Notes under the pieces: generated by a model
What the model was told of the DNA's origin: nothing
What the model saw: the letters and a program-made list of their open reading frames with translations, nothing else
Databases searched by the model: none
Made by a program: the position numbers and the translations under genes
Shown here: positions 1 through 8,694 of the stretch, in pieces
Layout: every line of letters starts with the position of its first letter
Numbering within the stretch: the first letter of the stretch is position 1
From: an uncultured Vibrio sp.
Lineage (GTDB): Bacteria > Pseudomonadota > Gammaproteobacteria > Enterobacterales > Vibrionaceae
Length of the DNA: 64,000 nucleotides
Direction: 5' to 3'
NCBI RefSeq assembly: GCF_947488985.1
Contig: NZ_CANLBV010000010.1
Span: 1-64,000, forward strand

Positions 1-338
1 CAATGCTGTTGCGTACATTGGAAAAGGGCTTTAGCCGCTGCTTCACCGAGATTTTTTCTACGCTGTGTTAATGCACTGGGCGCAACGAATGGCTTACCTG
101 AGCGGTCAACAATGTCGAGCATGTTGACGATATCAGCCATAGATTTGTCGTTATAAATAGCCATTCCAACTAATAGCCACGCCATCGACTCCAAAGTCAG
201 TTTACGCTTTCTCAGGGTGACAGTATCTGTCAGCTCATAGGCATTTTTTATTAACTCAATCGGTAGGAGGTCAGCGAGAGTTTCAACTTTATTTGGTTTG
301 TAGTTATTGATGATATCGAGGGCTTGAGAAACGTGCAT
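1..338 (-). CDS. IS4-family transposase, N-terminal part (cut by window edge)
   Basis: Reading the minus strand from an ATG at 338 gives an open frame of about 112 residues to the window edge, beginning MHVSQALDIINNY. It carries the N-terminal IS4 transposase domain: the segments TVTLRKRKLTLE and KPFVAPSALTQRR align in my memory with E. coli IS4 transposase. The DDE catalytic domain lies outside the window, so activity cannot be judged. There is no Shine-Dalgarno sequence before the ATG; a hairpin with a T-run runs straight into it. The family call is strong because the protein and the terminal repeat at 432 agree. Confidence 0.9.
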   Translation of the reverse strand, partial: MHVSQALDIINNYKPNKVETLADLLPIELIKNAYELTDTVTLRKRKLTLESMAWLLVGMAIYNDKSMADIVNMLDIVDRSGKPFVAPSALTQRRKNLGEAAAKALFQCTQQH

Positions 339-340
339 AA

Positions 341-373
341 AAAAATCCGATAAACAGGGTCTATCGGATTTTT
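341..373 (-). promoter_or_regulatory. Hairpin plus T-run abutting the transposase start
   Basis: A perfect 12-bp inverted repeat (341-352 against 362-373, arm AAAAATCCGATA) lies just in front of the transposase ATG. On the minus strand the hairpin is followed by a run of T and then directly by the ATG. It looks like a terminator that would stop transcription entering from outside, or a structure that limits translation of such transcripts. Protection against read-through transcription is known for other insertion sequences such as IS10; its role here is inferred. Confidence 0.6.
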
Positions 374-432
374 ACATGTTGGTAGGATCATTCAACTGAT
401 CTGCCGATTATTGTCTTAACTGATCGGCATTA

Positions 433-454
433 GAGCCTCGGAGGCTCCTTTTTT
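433..454 (+). terminator. Rho-independent terminator next to the IS end
   Basis: The sequence GAGCCTCGGAGGCTC forms a 6-bp stem with a 3-base loop and is followed by C and six T. It would end plus-strand transcription arriving from the left, probably of a gene now separated from it by the IS. Confidence 0.65.
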
Positions 455-456
455 AT

Positions 457-483
457 TAAAGCTTTACATGAATTGGTCGATAT
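457..483 (+). promoter_or_regulatory. Sigma-28 (FliA) promoter of first flagellin gene
   Basis: TAAAG at 457-461, 14 bases, then GTCGATAT at 476-483. The flagellar sigma-28 consensus is TAAAG, 14 bases, GCCGATAA, so spacing is exact and the -10 matches 6 of 8. It lies about 45 bases before the flagellin start. Confidence 0.8.
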
Positions 484-528
484 AAGAGCAATCGTGAGTT
501 TTATTCATATTTTTGTAAGCGAAGGTCT

Positions 529-1662
529 ATGGCTATAACTGTTAATACAAATGTCTCAGCGCTGGTGGCTCAGAGAAATATCTCTAATGCCAACAACATG
601 CTGAATCAATCTTTGGAGCGCTTGGCTTCTGGGAGTCGTATTAATAGTGCCAAAGACGACGCTGCAGGCCTACAAATCTCGAATCGACTAGAAGCGCAGA
701 TGAGCGGTATTGATGTCGCAGTTCGAAACGCTAACGACGGCATCTCAATTATGCAGACTGCAGAAGGCGCGATGAATGAAACCACCAATATCATGCAACG
801 CATGCGTGACTTGTCTCTACAAGCGAGCAACGGTTCGAACAGTTCATCGGAACGAATCGCCATTCAAGAAGAAGTCACCGCCTTAAATGATGAGCTAAAT
901 CGCATCGCAGAGACGACTTCATTTGGTGGAAAAAAACTCCTTAACGGTAGCTTTGGTAGCACATCATTTCAGATTGGTGGCAGTTCTGGTGAAGCAGTGC
1001 AAATTGGCCTGAAAAGCATGCGTACTGATGACATCAATATGGGTGGTTTTAGTTATGTTGCCAGTGGTATGGCAAGTGACTCATGGCAAGTGAAATCCAA
1101 TCAGAATGATATGACGATGTCTTTCACGGATCGTTTTGGCCAGCCACAAGCGATCACCATTAACGCGAAAGCGGGTGATGATATCGAAGAGCTGGCGACT
1201 TATATCAATGGTCAAACGGATCTCGTGTCCGCTTCTGTCAATGATGACGGCCAGCTACAGATTTACATGTCAGGTGAAGACACCGCAGGCACGATAGCTT
1301 TTTCAGGTTCGTTAGCCAATGAACTCTCAATGTCTGCGGGTTATTATGAGTCCGTCGATGACATCAATGTCACGGATGTTGGTGGGGCGCAACGCGCAGT
1401 CTCTATCTTAGATACCGCAATGAAGTATGTGGACAGTCATCGCTCGGAACTTGGTGCCATGCAAAACCGTTTTGATCATGCCATCAATAATCTCGAAAAC
1501 GTTCATGAAAACTTAGCGACCTCAAACAGTCGAATCAAAGATACTGACTACGCTAAAGAAACCACGCAAATGCTCAAGCAACAAATTCTGCAACAAGTTA
1601 GTACCACTATTTTGGCTCAAGCAAAGCAAGCGCCAAACCTCGCTCTAACCCTACTGGGCTAA
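529..1662 (+). CDS. Flagellin (first of tandem pair)
   Basis: A 377-residue flagellin, the filament subunit of the polar flagellum, exported by the flagellar type III apparatus without a signal peptide. The conserved N-terminal D0/D1 part (about 1-140, with [21 protein letters not shown]) and the C-terminal D1/D0 part (about 290-377, ending LTLLG) frame a variable centre. Length is typical of Vibrio flagellins. It is clearly paralogous to the next gene; the two differ most in the centre and near the N-terminus, where this copy has a less usual segment (residues 14-30). Vibrios have five or six flagellin genes; beside the pts genes V. parahaemolyticus has its flaCDE set, so this is one of that group, but I do not assign the letter. 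Confidence 0.95.
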   Translation: MAITVNTNVSALVAQRNISNANNMLNQSLERLASGSRINSAKDDAAGLQISNRLEAQMSGIDVAVRNANDGISIMQTAEGAMNETTNIMQRMRDLSLQASNGSNSSSERIAIQEEVTALNDELNRIAETTSFGGKKLLNGSFGSTSFQIGGSSGEAVQIGLKSMRTDDINMGGFSYVASGMASDSWQVKSNQNDMTMSFTDRFGQPQAITINAKAGDDIEELATYINGQTDLVSASVNDDGQLQIYMSGEDTAGTIAFSGSLANELSMSAGYYESVDDINVTDVGGAQRAVSILDTAMKYVDSHRSELGAMQNRFDHAINNLENVHENLATSNSRIKDTDYAKETTQMLKQQILQQVSTTILAQAKQAPNLALTLLG

Positions 1663-1849
1663 TACATTCTTCTCGTTTGTTTGATGTAATTTGGGCTTGC
1701 TTCGGATTTTGCTGAATCAATATCGTATTTTTTGCCCGACCGACTTTCCGACAACTTTAGCGCTTTTCTTATCTTTTTTTGATAATTTAACGACCTGTCA
1801 CGCTTTCTCATCCTTTAACGCTATTTTGTTAATTTTATTGTTTTTTTTC

Positions 1850-1876
1850 TAAAGCTTTCGCCATCAGTGCCGTTAT
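1850..1876 (+). promoter_or_regulatory. Sigma-28 (FliA) promoter of second flagellin gene
   Basis: TAAAG at 1850-1854, 14 bases, then GCCGTTAT at 1869-1876 (6 of 8 against GCCGATAA). This is the same architecture and spacing as the promoter at 457, including CTT after TAAAG. The 294-base gap between the two flagellin genes shows no clear terminator. Confidence 0.8.
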
Positions 1877-1956
1877 TAAAAGTAACTTAGAGATAACAAC
1901 TTGGTTTTCCGAGACGTCGGAAACCGCGATACCGGAAAATCAATTGGAGAAACCAC

Positions 1957-3090
1957 ATGGCAGTGAATGTAAATACCAACGTTTCAGCGATGACTGCACA
2001 ACGTTACCTAAACAACGCAAACAGCGCACAGCAAACATCAATGGAGCGTCTTGCTTCTGGCTCTAAAATCAACAGTGCAAAAGATGACGCTGCGGGCCTA
2101 CAAATCTCGAACCGTTTGAACGTTCAAAGCCGTGGCCTAGATGTTGCGGTACGTAACGCGAACGACGGTATCTCTATTGCACAAACAGCGGAAGGTGCAA
2201 TGAACGAGACAACTAACATCCTGCAACGTATGCGTGATTTGTCTCTACAATCTTCAAACGGCTCAAACTCTAAATCTGAGCGTGTCGCGATTCAAGAAGA
2301 AGTCACCGCGCTAAACGACGAACTAAACCGTATCGCGGAAACGACATCTTTTGGTGGCAACAAGCTGCTTAACGGTACTCACGGTACTAAATCATTCCAA
2401 ATCGGTGCGGATAACGGTGAAGCTGTGATGCTTCAACTGAAAGACATGCGCTCTGACAACGCTCAGATGGGTGGCAAGAGCTACCAAACGGATAACGCAA
2501 AAGACAAAGACTGGAGTGTTCAAGCGGGCTCTAACGACCTGAAACTATCGTTCACTGACAACTTCGGTCAAGCGCAAGAAATCGATATCAACGCAAAAGC
2601 GGGTGACGACATCGAAGAGCTCGCAACCTACATCAACGGTCAGCAAGATTCGATTAAAGCGTCGGTTACTGAAGACGGTAAGCTGCAAATGTTTGCGGGC
2701 AACAACAACGTTGAAGGTGAAGTGGCATTCTCAGGCAGCCTAGCAGGTGAACTTGGTATGCAACCAGCTAAAGATGTAACGGTTGATACGATTGATGTAA
2801 CTTCTGTTGGCGGCGCACAAGAGTCGGTAGCAGTCATTGATGCAGCGCTTAAGTATGTTGACAGCCACCGTGCAGAACTGGGTGCTTTCCAAAACCGTTT
2901 CGACCACGCTATCAGCAACTTAGACAACATTAACGAGAACGTTAACGCCTCTAAGAGCCGTATTAAAGATACCGATTTCGCGAAAGAAACGACTCAGATG
3001 ACTAAGTCTCAAATCCTTTCTCAAGCTTCAAGCTCGATTCTTGCTCAAGCGAAGCAAGCGCCGAACTCGGCACTTAGCCTACTAGGTTAA
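1957..3090 (+). CDS. Flagellin (second of tandem pair, FlaD/FlaC-like)
   Basis: A 377-residue flagellin with the start [20 protein letters not shown] that is typical of the FlaC/FlaD/FlaB type of Vibrio. N-terminal and C-terminal coiled D0/D1 domains are complete and the protein ends ALSLLG. The start is set by GGAG about 8 bases upstream. Codon choice is strongly biased to the codons of highly expressed genes, more than in the first copy, suggesting that this is the better expressed of the two. It ends before a strong terminator at 3189. The exact paralogue letter cannot be settled without an alignment of all Vibrio flagellins. Confidence 0.95.
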   Translation: MAVNVNTNVSAMTAQRYLNNANSAQQTSMERLASGSKINSAKDDAAGLQISNRLNVQSRGLDVAVRNANDGISIAQTAEGAMNETTNILQRMRDLSLQSSNGSNSKSERVAIQEEVTALNDELNRIAETTSFGGNKLLNGTHGTKSFQIGADNGEAVMLQLKDMRSDNAQMGGKSYQTDNAKDKDWSVQAGSNDLKLSFTDNFGQAQEIDINAKAGDDIEELATYINGQQDSIKASVTEDGKLQMFAGNNNVEGEVAFSGSLAGELGMQPAKDVTVDTIDVTSVGGAQESVAVIDAALKYVDSHRAELGAFQNRFDHAISNLDNINENVNASKSRIKDTDFAKETTQMTKSQILSQASSSILAQAKQAPNSALSLLG

Positions 3091-3188
3091 TCGATTGATA
3101 GGCCGCGTTGACTATAGCGTTGTTTATCATAGTCGTTAACGTTCGGCTTCCACAAATTAGCTCGTGGTGAGAGATGAGCGCTAAACTG

Positions 3189-3212
3189 ACCCAGCTTCGG
3201 CTGGGTTTTTTA
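3189..3212 (+). terminator. Terminator after second flagellin gene
   Basis: CCCAGC (3190-3195), loop TTCG, GCTGGG (3200-3205), then six T. A classic UUCG-loop rho-independent terminator. Confidence 0.93.
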
Positions 3213-3251
3213 TTGCCTGCGGTTCAGCAAACGCTGCCCGAAGGGTTCGGC

Positions 3252-3334
3252 TAAAAGCGTTTTACTCTTTGTTGAGGGAGATTTGCTTAGAGTGACTAGG
3301 CTACTTCTCCCTCGCCGCGATTAAAACGCTTTTA
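3252..3334. repeat. 83-bp nested palindrome in the flagellin-crr gap
   Basis: TAAAAGCGTTTTA at 3252-3264 is repeated inverted and perfect at 3322-3334. Inside, GAGGGAGA (3274-3281) pairs with TCTCCCTC (3306-3313). The two spacers are 9 and 8 bases, so the whole folds as one long interrupted stem. There is no T-run after it and no reading frame in it. It may be a copy of a small dispersed palindromic repeat. The rest of the 397-base gap holds only the two flanking terminators. Confidence 0.7.
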
Positions 3335-3434
3335 TCTCGAACAAAATTTAACCACGAAAGATCAACACGCCCTAGTATCTTTTGAAAGTATCAGTGCGAT
3401 TGGTGTCAGATATTGGAACAAATATAGCAGACAC

Positions 3435-3460
3435 AAAAAACGCTACCCTTAGGTAGCGCT
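3435..3460 (-). terminator. Terminator of the ptsHI-crr operon
   Basis: On the minus strand CGCTACC, loop TAAG, GGTAGCG is followed by six T. It begins about 28 bases after the crr stop. Confidence 0.92.
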
Positions 3461-3487
3461 TTAATTAAAGTCTTTAAGTAATTTTAA

Positions 3488-3997
3488 TTACTTAGTTACT
3501 TTAAGAACTGGAGTTTCGCCAACCGTTACAGAACCAGAAAGCTTGTTCAGCTCCTTGATTTCGTCCATGTTAGAGATAACAACTGGAGTCAGCGTAGATT
3601 TCGCTTTCTCTTCTAGAAGTGCTAGGTCGAAAGTGATGATAGTGTCACCAGCTTTAACAGATTGACCTTCTTCCGCTACACGAGTGAAGCCTTCGCCTTT
3701 AAGTTCAACCGTATCGATACCGAAGTGAACGAAAAGCTCAACACCGTCGTCAGACTCGATAGAGAATGCGTGGTTAGTTTCGAAGATTTTACCGATAGTA
3801 CCGTTAACTGGAGCTACCATTTTGTCGCCAGCTGGTTTGATAGCGATGCCATCACCAACGATTTTCTCTGCGAAAACGACATCTGGCACGTCTTCGATGT
3901 TTACGATTTCACCAGAAAGAGGTGCGATGATTTCGATTGCACCAGCATCAGCGCTGTCATCAGATACAAGCTTTTTCAGTTTGTCAAACAGACCCAT
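3488..3997 (-). CDS. crr: PTS glucose-specific EIIA component (EIIA-Glc)
   Basis: A 169-residue cytoplasmic EIIA of the glucose family. It takes phosphate from HPr and passes it to EIIB domains of sugar permeases, and in its two states controls adenylate cyclase and inducer exclusion. Both conserved histidines are visible, in the segments [11 protein letters not shown] and [12 protein letters not shown]; the second is the phosphorylated one. The length equals that of E. coli Crr. It is the last gene of a pts operon, 106 bases after ptsI. NagE in this window has no EIIA domain and is a likely client. Confidence 0.97.
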   Translation of the reverse strand: MGLFDKLKKLVSDDSADAGAIEIIAPLSGEIVNIEDVPDVVFAEKIVGDGIAIKPAGDKMVAPVNGTIGKIFETNHAFSIESDDGVELFVHFGIDTVELKGEGFTRVAEEGQSVKAGDTIITFDLALLEEKAKSTLTPVVISNMDEIKELNKLSGSVTVGETPVLKVTK

Positions 3998-4043
3998 TGT
4001 GTCATGCTCCTAACGTTTAGTTTTATCCTGAAGAATATACTAT

Positions 4044-4101
4044 ACCAATCTAATAAATTAGACGACTACTTTTAGCCGCCCAACTTTATTAAGCTATTGG
4101 T
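4044..4101 (-). other. Inverted repeat between ptsI and crr
   Basis: ACCAAT (4044-4049) and AATAAA (4052-4057) are answered by TTTATT (4085-4090) and ATTGGT (4096-4101). The arms would form an AT-rich interrupted hairpin filling most of the ptsI-crr gap. The ACCAAT/ATTGGT ends resemble the ends of the MITE-like element at 27182. It could act as an mRNA-processing or stability element for crr. Confidence 0.45.
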
Positions 4102-4103
4102 GG

Positions 4104-5828
4104 TTACTGAGTTTTCTCAGCGATGAATTTTTCTACGCAAGCTTCAATTTCTGCAGCTGTTGGTAGCGATAATGCTTCGTCTGCCATCGCTTTAACTTCA
4201 ACGAAGTTAGAGTTACGGATGACTTTCTTCACTTTAGGGATAGAGATACCGCTCATCGAGAACTCATCAAGCCCCATACCTAGAAGAAGCAGCGTTGCAC
4301 GCTCATCACCCGCAAGCTCACCACACATACCAGTCCACTTACCTTCAGCGTGTGATGCGTCGATCACTTGCTTAATGACTGTCAGAACAGCAGGAGATAG
4401 TGGATTGTATAGGTGAGAAATCATTTCGTTACCACGGTCTACCGCAAGAGTGTATTGCGTTAGGTCATTAGTACCGATAGAGAAGAAAGAGACTTCTTTC
4501 GCTAGGTGGTGTGCGATTGCAGCAGCTGCTGGAGTCTCAACCATTACGCCGATTTCGATCTCTTCATCGAAAGCTAGGCCTTCAGTGCGAAGTTCAACTT
4601 TGTACTCTTCGATTGCTTTTTTCAGTTCACGGATCTCTTCAACAGAAATGATCATTGGGAACATGATACGCAGTTTACCGTGTGCAGATGCACGTAGGAT
4701 ACCACGCAGTTGGTCACGTAGGATTTCACGACGATCTAAGCTGATACGTACTGCACGCCAGCCTAGGAAAGGATTCATCTCTTGTGGAAGATCCATGTAT
4801 GGGAGATCTTTATCGCCACCGATATCCATAGTACGGATGATCACTGACTCACCGTTCATGGCTTCAGCGACTTCTTTATAAGCCACGTATTGCTCTTCTT
4901 CTGTAGGAAGTGCATCACGGTCCATAAATAGGAATTCAGTACGGTACAGACCAACGCCTTCACCGCCATTACGCAGGATACCGTCACAGTCTTTTACGGT
5001 ACCGATGTTGCCACAAACTTCTACACGGTGACCGTCTAGAGTTTCAGCATGCAAATCTTTTAGTTTTGCTAGTTCAGCCGCTTCTGCTTCGAAATCTGCT
5101 TTGATTTTCTTAGCTTCGGTTAGTTGAGCTTCAGAAGGGTTGATGATGATCTTGTTGTTCATCGCGTCTAGCACAAGCATGTCGCCGTTCTTAACTTGCT
5201 TAGTGATATCGTTAGTACCAACGATAGCTGGAAGCTCAAGAGAACGTGCCATGATTGAAGTATGAGAGGTACGACCGCCGATGTCACAAGCAAAACCAAG
5301 AACGTAGTCTAGGTTGATTTGTGCCGTTTCAGATGGCGTTAGGTCGTAAGCAACTAGGATCACTTCTTCATCGATGTCTGCTAGAGAAACAATGTTGATG
5401 CCTAGTGCATTTTTAACGAAGCGGGTACCGATATCACGGATATCAGTTGCACGTTCTTTTAGGTACTCATCATCAAGAGACTCTAGTGCAACAGCTTGCT
5501 CTTCGATCACCGTGTGGATCGCGTTGTCTGCGTGCATCTTGTCTTTCTTGATGAGTGCTAAAATCTCTTCTTCTAGCTCTTCATCTTCAAGCAGCATGAT
5601 GTGCCCTTCAAAGATGGCTTCTTTTTCTTCACCAAAAGTTTCAAGTGCTTTTTGCTTAACAACTTCAAGTTGCTGAGAAGATTTGTTGCGAGCGTCAAAG
5701 AAACGCTGAACTTCTGCTTCTACTTGATCGTCAGAGATAGATTGAGTGTTTAGGACAATTTCATCTTCTTGAAGTAGTAGTGCTTTACCGAAAGCAATAC
5801 CTGGAGATGCTAGGATGCCTGAAATCAT
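4104..5828 (-). CDS. ptsI: PTS enzyme I (phosphoenolpyruvate-protein phosphotransferase)
   Basis: Enzyme I moves phosphate from phosphoenolpyruvate to HPr, the first step for all PTS sugars. The 574-residue length fits the family (E. coli 575). The active-site histidine is H189 in [13 protein letters not shown], the same number as in E. coli. The C-terminal PEP-binding TIM barrel is complete, with [14 protein letters not shown], the MVETPAA motif, and the active-site cysteine segment [10 protein letters not shown]. It is the middle gene of ptsH-ptsI-crr, separated from ptsH by 136 bases that hold a hairpin. Confidence 0.98.
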   Translation of the reverse strand: MISGILASPGIAFGKALLLQEDEIVLNTQSISDDQVEAEVQRFFDARNKSSQQLEVVKQKALETFGEEKEAIFEGHIMLLEDEELEEEILALIKKDKMHADNAIHTVIEEQAVALESLDDEYLKERATDIRDIGTRFVKNALGINIVSLADIDEEVILVAYDLTPSETAQINLDYVLGFACDIGGRTSHTSIMARSLELPAIVGTNDITKQVKNGDMLVLDAMNNKIIINPSEAQLTEAKKIKADFEAEAAELAKLKDLHAETLDGHRVEVCGNIGTVKDCDGILRNGGEGVGLYRTEFLFMDRDALPTEEEQYVAYKEVAEAMNGESVIIRTMDIGGDKDLPYMDLPQEMNPFLGWRAVRISLDRREILRDQLRGILRASAHGKLRIMFPMIISVEEIRELKKAIEEYKVELRTEGLAFDEEIEIGVMVETPAAAAIAHHLAKEVSFFSIGTNDLTQYTLAVDRGNEMISHLYNPLSPAVLTVIKQVIDASHAEGKWTGMCGELAGDERATLLLLGMGLDEFSMSGISIPKVKKVIRNSNFVEVKAMADEALSLPTAAEIEACVEKFIAEKTQ

Positions 5829-5917
5829 AGCCTTACCTTAGTTGTTCAACTGTAAACGGGAGAGTGAGTGACTTTAAGTCGTCGACCAATGTCGCGCTTG
5901 TTGCTACCTATTTCGAA

Positions 5918-5948
5918 CAAAGCCACTTTGCTATGCAAAATGGCTTTG
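5918..5948 (-). other. Intercistronic hairpin between ptsH and ptsI
   Basis: CAAAGCCA (5918-5925) pairs with TGGCTTTG (5941-5948), and inside TTTGC pairs with GCAAA around a 3-base loop, with one mismatch. No T-run follows, so it is not a normal terminator. It may set the ratio of HPr to Enzyme I by processing, pausing or 3' end protection of a ptsH transcript. Confidence 0.6.
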
Positions 5949-5964
5949 AAAGAAGGAGACCGTA

Positions 5965-6222
5965 TTAGTGTAGTTGATCCATAAGAGCAACTAGGTGGTC
6001 TACTGCTTGTTGAGCTTGAGGACCTTCAGCTGAAATAGTAACATTAGTGCCTTTTACTAGGCCTAACGTTTGTAGTTTGAACAGGCTTTTCGCGCTAGCG
6101 CTTTTGCCGTTAGAAGTCACTGTGATGTCAGCGTCGAAAGATTTTGCTTCTTTTACGAACTGCGCAGCTGGACGAGTGTGAAGGCCGTTTTCTGCTGTAA
6201 TTTCTACTTGCTTCTCGTACAT
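5965..6222 (-). CDS. ptsH: PTS phosphocarrier protein HPr
   Basis: An 85-residue HPr, the small shuttle between Enzyme I and the EIIA domains. The phosphorylated histidine is H15 in [11 protein letters not shown], and Ser46 (AKSLFKLQ), the regulatory site of Gram-positive HPr, is present as in enterobacteria. Length equals that of E. coli HPr. It is first in the operon; the 299 bases upstream hold the operon promoter region (not resolved) and the cysK terminator. Confidence 0.98.
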   Translation of the reverse strand: MYEKQVEITAENGLHTRPAAQFVKEAKSFDADITVTSNGKSASAKSLFKLQTLGLVKGTNVTISAEGPQAQQAVDHLVALMDQLH

Positions 6223-6469
6223 TTTATATACCCCAATTAATTTATTTTTTGTAAGTTTGTAACCAGATTAGCTTAACTACTTTAGCTCTAATGTGCTAAG
6301 TAGTACGCAATATTCGTGTTAGAACTTAGACTGGTTATAAATTTTTATCCAGCCACGGTTCTCTTTTGTTGAGCACTCATGACCTTCAGAATTTGTTTAT
6401 TGCTTCTTTTATTTTGAAGCGAAAAATAAAACAGACTTGATAGTACCAAAGGTAGGGCAGGGATCAACA

Positions 6470-6495
6470 AAAAAGCCCCTAAAAGGGGCTTTTTT
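6470..6495 (-). terminator. Terminator of cysK
   Basis: AGCCCCT (6474-6480), loop AAA, AGGGGCT (6484-6490), with A-runs on one side and T-runs on the other, so it can work in both directions. It follows the cysK stop by about 30 bases. Confidence 0.92.
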
Positions 6496-6521
6496 GTATG
6501 AAAAATTGATTTGACAACATA

Positions 6522-7490
6522 TTACTGTTGGTTCTCTTTCTCTGTAAAGATACCAGCAAAGAGTGCAGTACTTAGGTAACGCTCACCCGAACTTGGTAGA
6601 ACAGTGACGATAGTTTTTCCTGCAAATTCAGGAAGTTCCGCAATTCTATTTGCTGCTACTACCGCTGCTCCTGATGAGATTCCGGCAAGGATACCTTCCT
6701 CTTTCATCAGGCGTTGAGCCATCTCAATCGCTTCTTCAGAGGTCACTGACTCTACTCGGTCAATAATCTCTAAATCTAAGTTTCCAGGAATGAAACCAGC
6801 ACCAATGCCCTGAATTTTGTGTGGCGCAGGTTTGATTTCTTCGCCCGCAAGCGCTTGAGCAATTACTGGAGACTCTGCTGGTTCAACCGCAACTGAAGTG
6901 ATCGCTTTGCCTTTTTCACCTTTAATATAACGACTTGTACCTGTGATAGTGCCGCCTGTACCTACGCCCGCGACAAATACGTCGATTTCGCCGTCTGTTG
7001 CTTCCCAAATTTCAGGGCCAGTCGTCTGCTCGTGAATCTGTGGGTTTGCTGGGTTGTTGAACTGTTGCAATAGTAGGTACTTGTCTGGGTCTGAAGCAAC
7101 AATCTCTTCTGCTTTAGCAATCGCGCCATTCATACCTTTTGGTGCTTCAGTGAGTACTAGGTTTGCGCCAAGTGCTTTAAGTAGTTTACGACGTTCTAGG
7201 CTCATTGATTCAGGCATAGTGAGCGTGAGTTTGTAACCGCGCGCTGCTGCTACGAATGCAAGTGCAACACCTGTGTTACCACTGGTAGGTTCAACAAGCT
7301 CGATACCTGGTTTCAGAGTCCCCGCTTTTTCTGCTTCCCAGATCATGTTTGAACCGATACGACATTTAACACTGAAGCTTGGGTTACGTGCTTCGATCTT
7401 CGCTAGGACGTTACCTTTACTTACTTTGTTAAGGCGTACCAGCGGTGTGTTACCAATCGTTAGGGTGTTGTCTTCGTAGATCTTGCTCAT
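6522..7490 (-). CDS. cysK: Cysteine synthase A (O-acetylserine sulfhydrylase)
   Basis: A PLP enzyme that makes cysteine from O-acetylserine and sulfide. The lysine that binds PLP is in [11 protein letters not shown]; the substrate loop SGNTG and the phosphate loop GTGGT are present, and the C-terminus is complete. I start it at [10 protein letters not shown] (322 residues) because AAGGA lies 8 bases before this ATG; a longer frame of five more residues would place its own ATG within that ribosome-binding site. It lies with cysZ, as in enterobacteria, 219 bases downstream of that gene on the same strand. Confidence 0.97.
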   Translation of the reverse strand: MSKIYEDNTLTIGNTPLVRLNKVSKGNVLAKIEARNPSFSVKCRIGSNMIWEAEKAGTLKPGIELVEPTSGNTGVALAFVAAARGYKLTLTMPESMSLERRKLLKALGANLVLTEAPKGMNGAIAKAEEIVASDPDKYLLLQQFNNPANPQIHEQTTGPEIWEATDGEIDVFVAGVGTGGTITGTSRYIKGEKGKAITSVAVEPAESPVIAQALAGEEIKPAPHKIQGIGAGFIPGNLDLEIIDRVESVTSEEAIEMAQRLMKEEGILAGISSGAAVVAANRIAELPEFAGKTIVTVLPSSGERYLSTALFAGIFTEKENQQ

Positions 7491-7709
7491 GCGATATTCC
7501 TTCATTTAATGATAGAACTAAACGTAGTATATCAATCACTTTACCGTCTAGTGTCTTTTGATGTTTGTTTAGCGTGAATTTAGATTAAACAAGTTGAAAA
7601 AAAGGTAAAAGGATTAAAAAGTTATATCATATAGATATGTAGCAGAATTCACGCCTATCTTTATTGAAATCAGAACTTCAAAAAGATAGGCGAATACAGA
7701 GGGGGAGAA

Positions 7710-8465
7710 TTAGCGAGAGCGTAGAGCTTGGTCTTTAAACTCAACAACCCACATCGCGGTTGCACCACATACGGCTACGGGCATTACAATCAGGTTTAAA
7801 ATTGGAATGGTCGTAAATACCGAGACCAGTGCGCCGAAGCTGTAGCTTTTGCCTTGTTTTTTCTTCAAACACAGTCTCATGTCATCAAATTTAACCTTAT
7901 GGTTATCGAATGGGTAATCCGCGTACTGGATAGCAAGCATCCATGCTGTGAAGATAAACCACAAAAATGGTGCAACGGTTTGCCCTAGCGCTGGAATTAA
8001 CAATAGCAAGAATAGCCCGATCGCTTTGGGCAAAACGTAAACCAGCTTGCGCCATTCTCTTGCGAGTATGCGGGGGGTGTCTTTAAGTACATCCAGTAAA
8101 CCATCGTCATTGACTTTTTGGCCACTCAGTAGCTCTTCGACTTTTTCGGCGAGCAAGCCGTTGAAAGGGGCGGCAATGAAGTTAGCGAGCGTACTGAAAA
8201 AATAAGAAAACGTCGCTAAGACGGTCAATACTAATAGTGGCCATAAAATGTATGACAACCAAGATAAGAAGCTTGGCAGTGCGCCTATCCAGCCTTCGAT
8301 CCAAATGTTTAGGTTGGAGAAAATATAAAACAAGGCACCACCAACCAGCAATACGTTAGCGAGAAGAGGCAGTAGTACAAACTTACGAATGCTCGGTGAT
8401 AAAGCGATTTTTATTCCGAAAATAAAATAGCCAAAGCCGGAGCGGGGAACAGATTCAATAGTCAT
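7710..8465 (-). CDS. cysZ: Sulfate transporter CysZ
   Basis: A 251-residue inner-membrane protein, the length of E. coli CysZ (253). It brings sulfate into the cell for cysteine synthesis. Several hydrophobic segments are visible (about 25-50, 65-95, 135-175, 205-240), and the GFGYFIFGIKIA start and the segment ADYPFDNHKVKF are typical of the family. It is upstream of cysK on the same strand, and divergent from zipA. Confidence 0.93.
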   Translation of the reverse strand: MTIESVPRSGFGYFIFGIKIALSPSIRKFVLLPLLANVLLVGGALFYIFSNLNIWIEGWIGALPSFLSWLSYILWPLLVLTVLATFSYFFSTLANFIAAPFNGLLAEKVEELLSGQKVNDDGLLDVLKDTPRILAREWRKLVYVLPKAIGLFLLLLIPALGQTVAPFLWFIFTAWMLAIQYADYPFDNHKVKFDDMRLCLKKKQGKSYSFGALVSVFTTIPILNLIVMPVAVCGATAMWVVEFKDQALRSR

Positions 8466-8694
8466 ATTTAAATTAGGTCACATGTGAATTTGGTTAAATA
8501 GCAAACATGTCTAGTGTACTCGACCAAAATTAAGAAAAAAAGCGTGGTGAAAATCACACCATGTAAGGAACTAATTGTATTAAGTTGTTCTAAAACAGTG
8601 GCTACTTTTGATAGAGTAGTGAGATTAGCCAAATTAACCCAACTTAGTGACAGCGTGCGTATCGCTAGTTGACTAAGAAAGCTGAGAGCGAAAA

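Larger units (their letters stand above)
1..432 (-). mobile_element. IS4-family insertion sequence, one end
   Basis: The outer end is at about 432. Read on the minus strand inwards it begins TAATGCCGATCAGTTAAG, which matches the terminal inverted repeat I remember for E. coli IS4; a second GATCAGTTGA motif follows about 13 bases later, as in IS4. The transposase reads away from this end. IS4 makes target duplications of about 11 to 13 bp, so the bases from 433 on should recur beyond the other end, which is outside the window. The insertion point is the left edge of a terminator stem. Confidence 0.88.

Noticed and set aside
529-3090. Flagellin pair considered as lateral flagellin genes
   Set aside because: Sequence starts, sigma-28 promoters and the neighbouring pts genes fit polar flagellins.
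3662-4075. 137-codon plus-strand frame over crr
   Set aside because: It is antisense to crr, whose product is complete and conserved; no start signal is visible.
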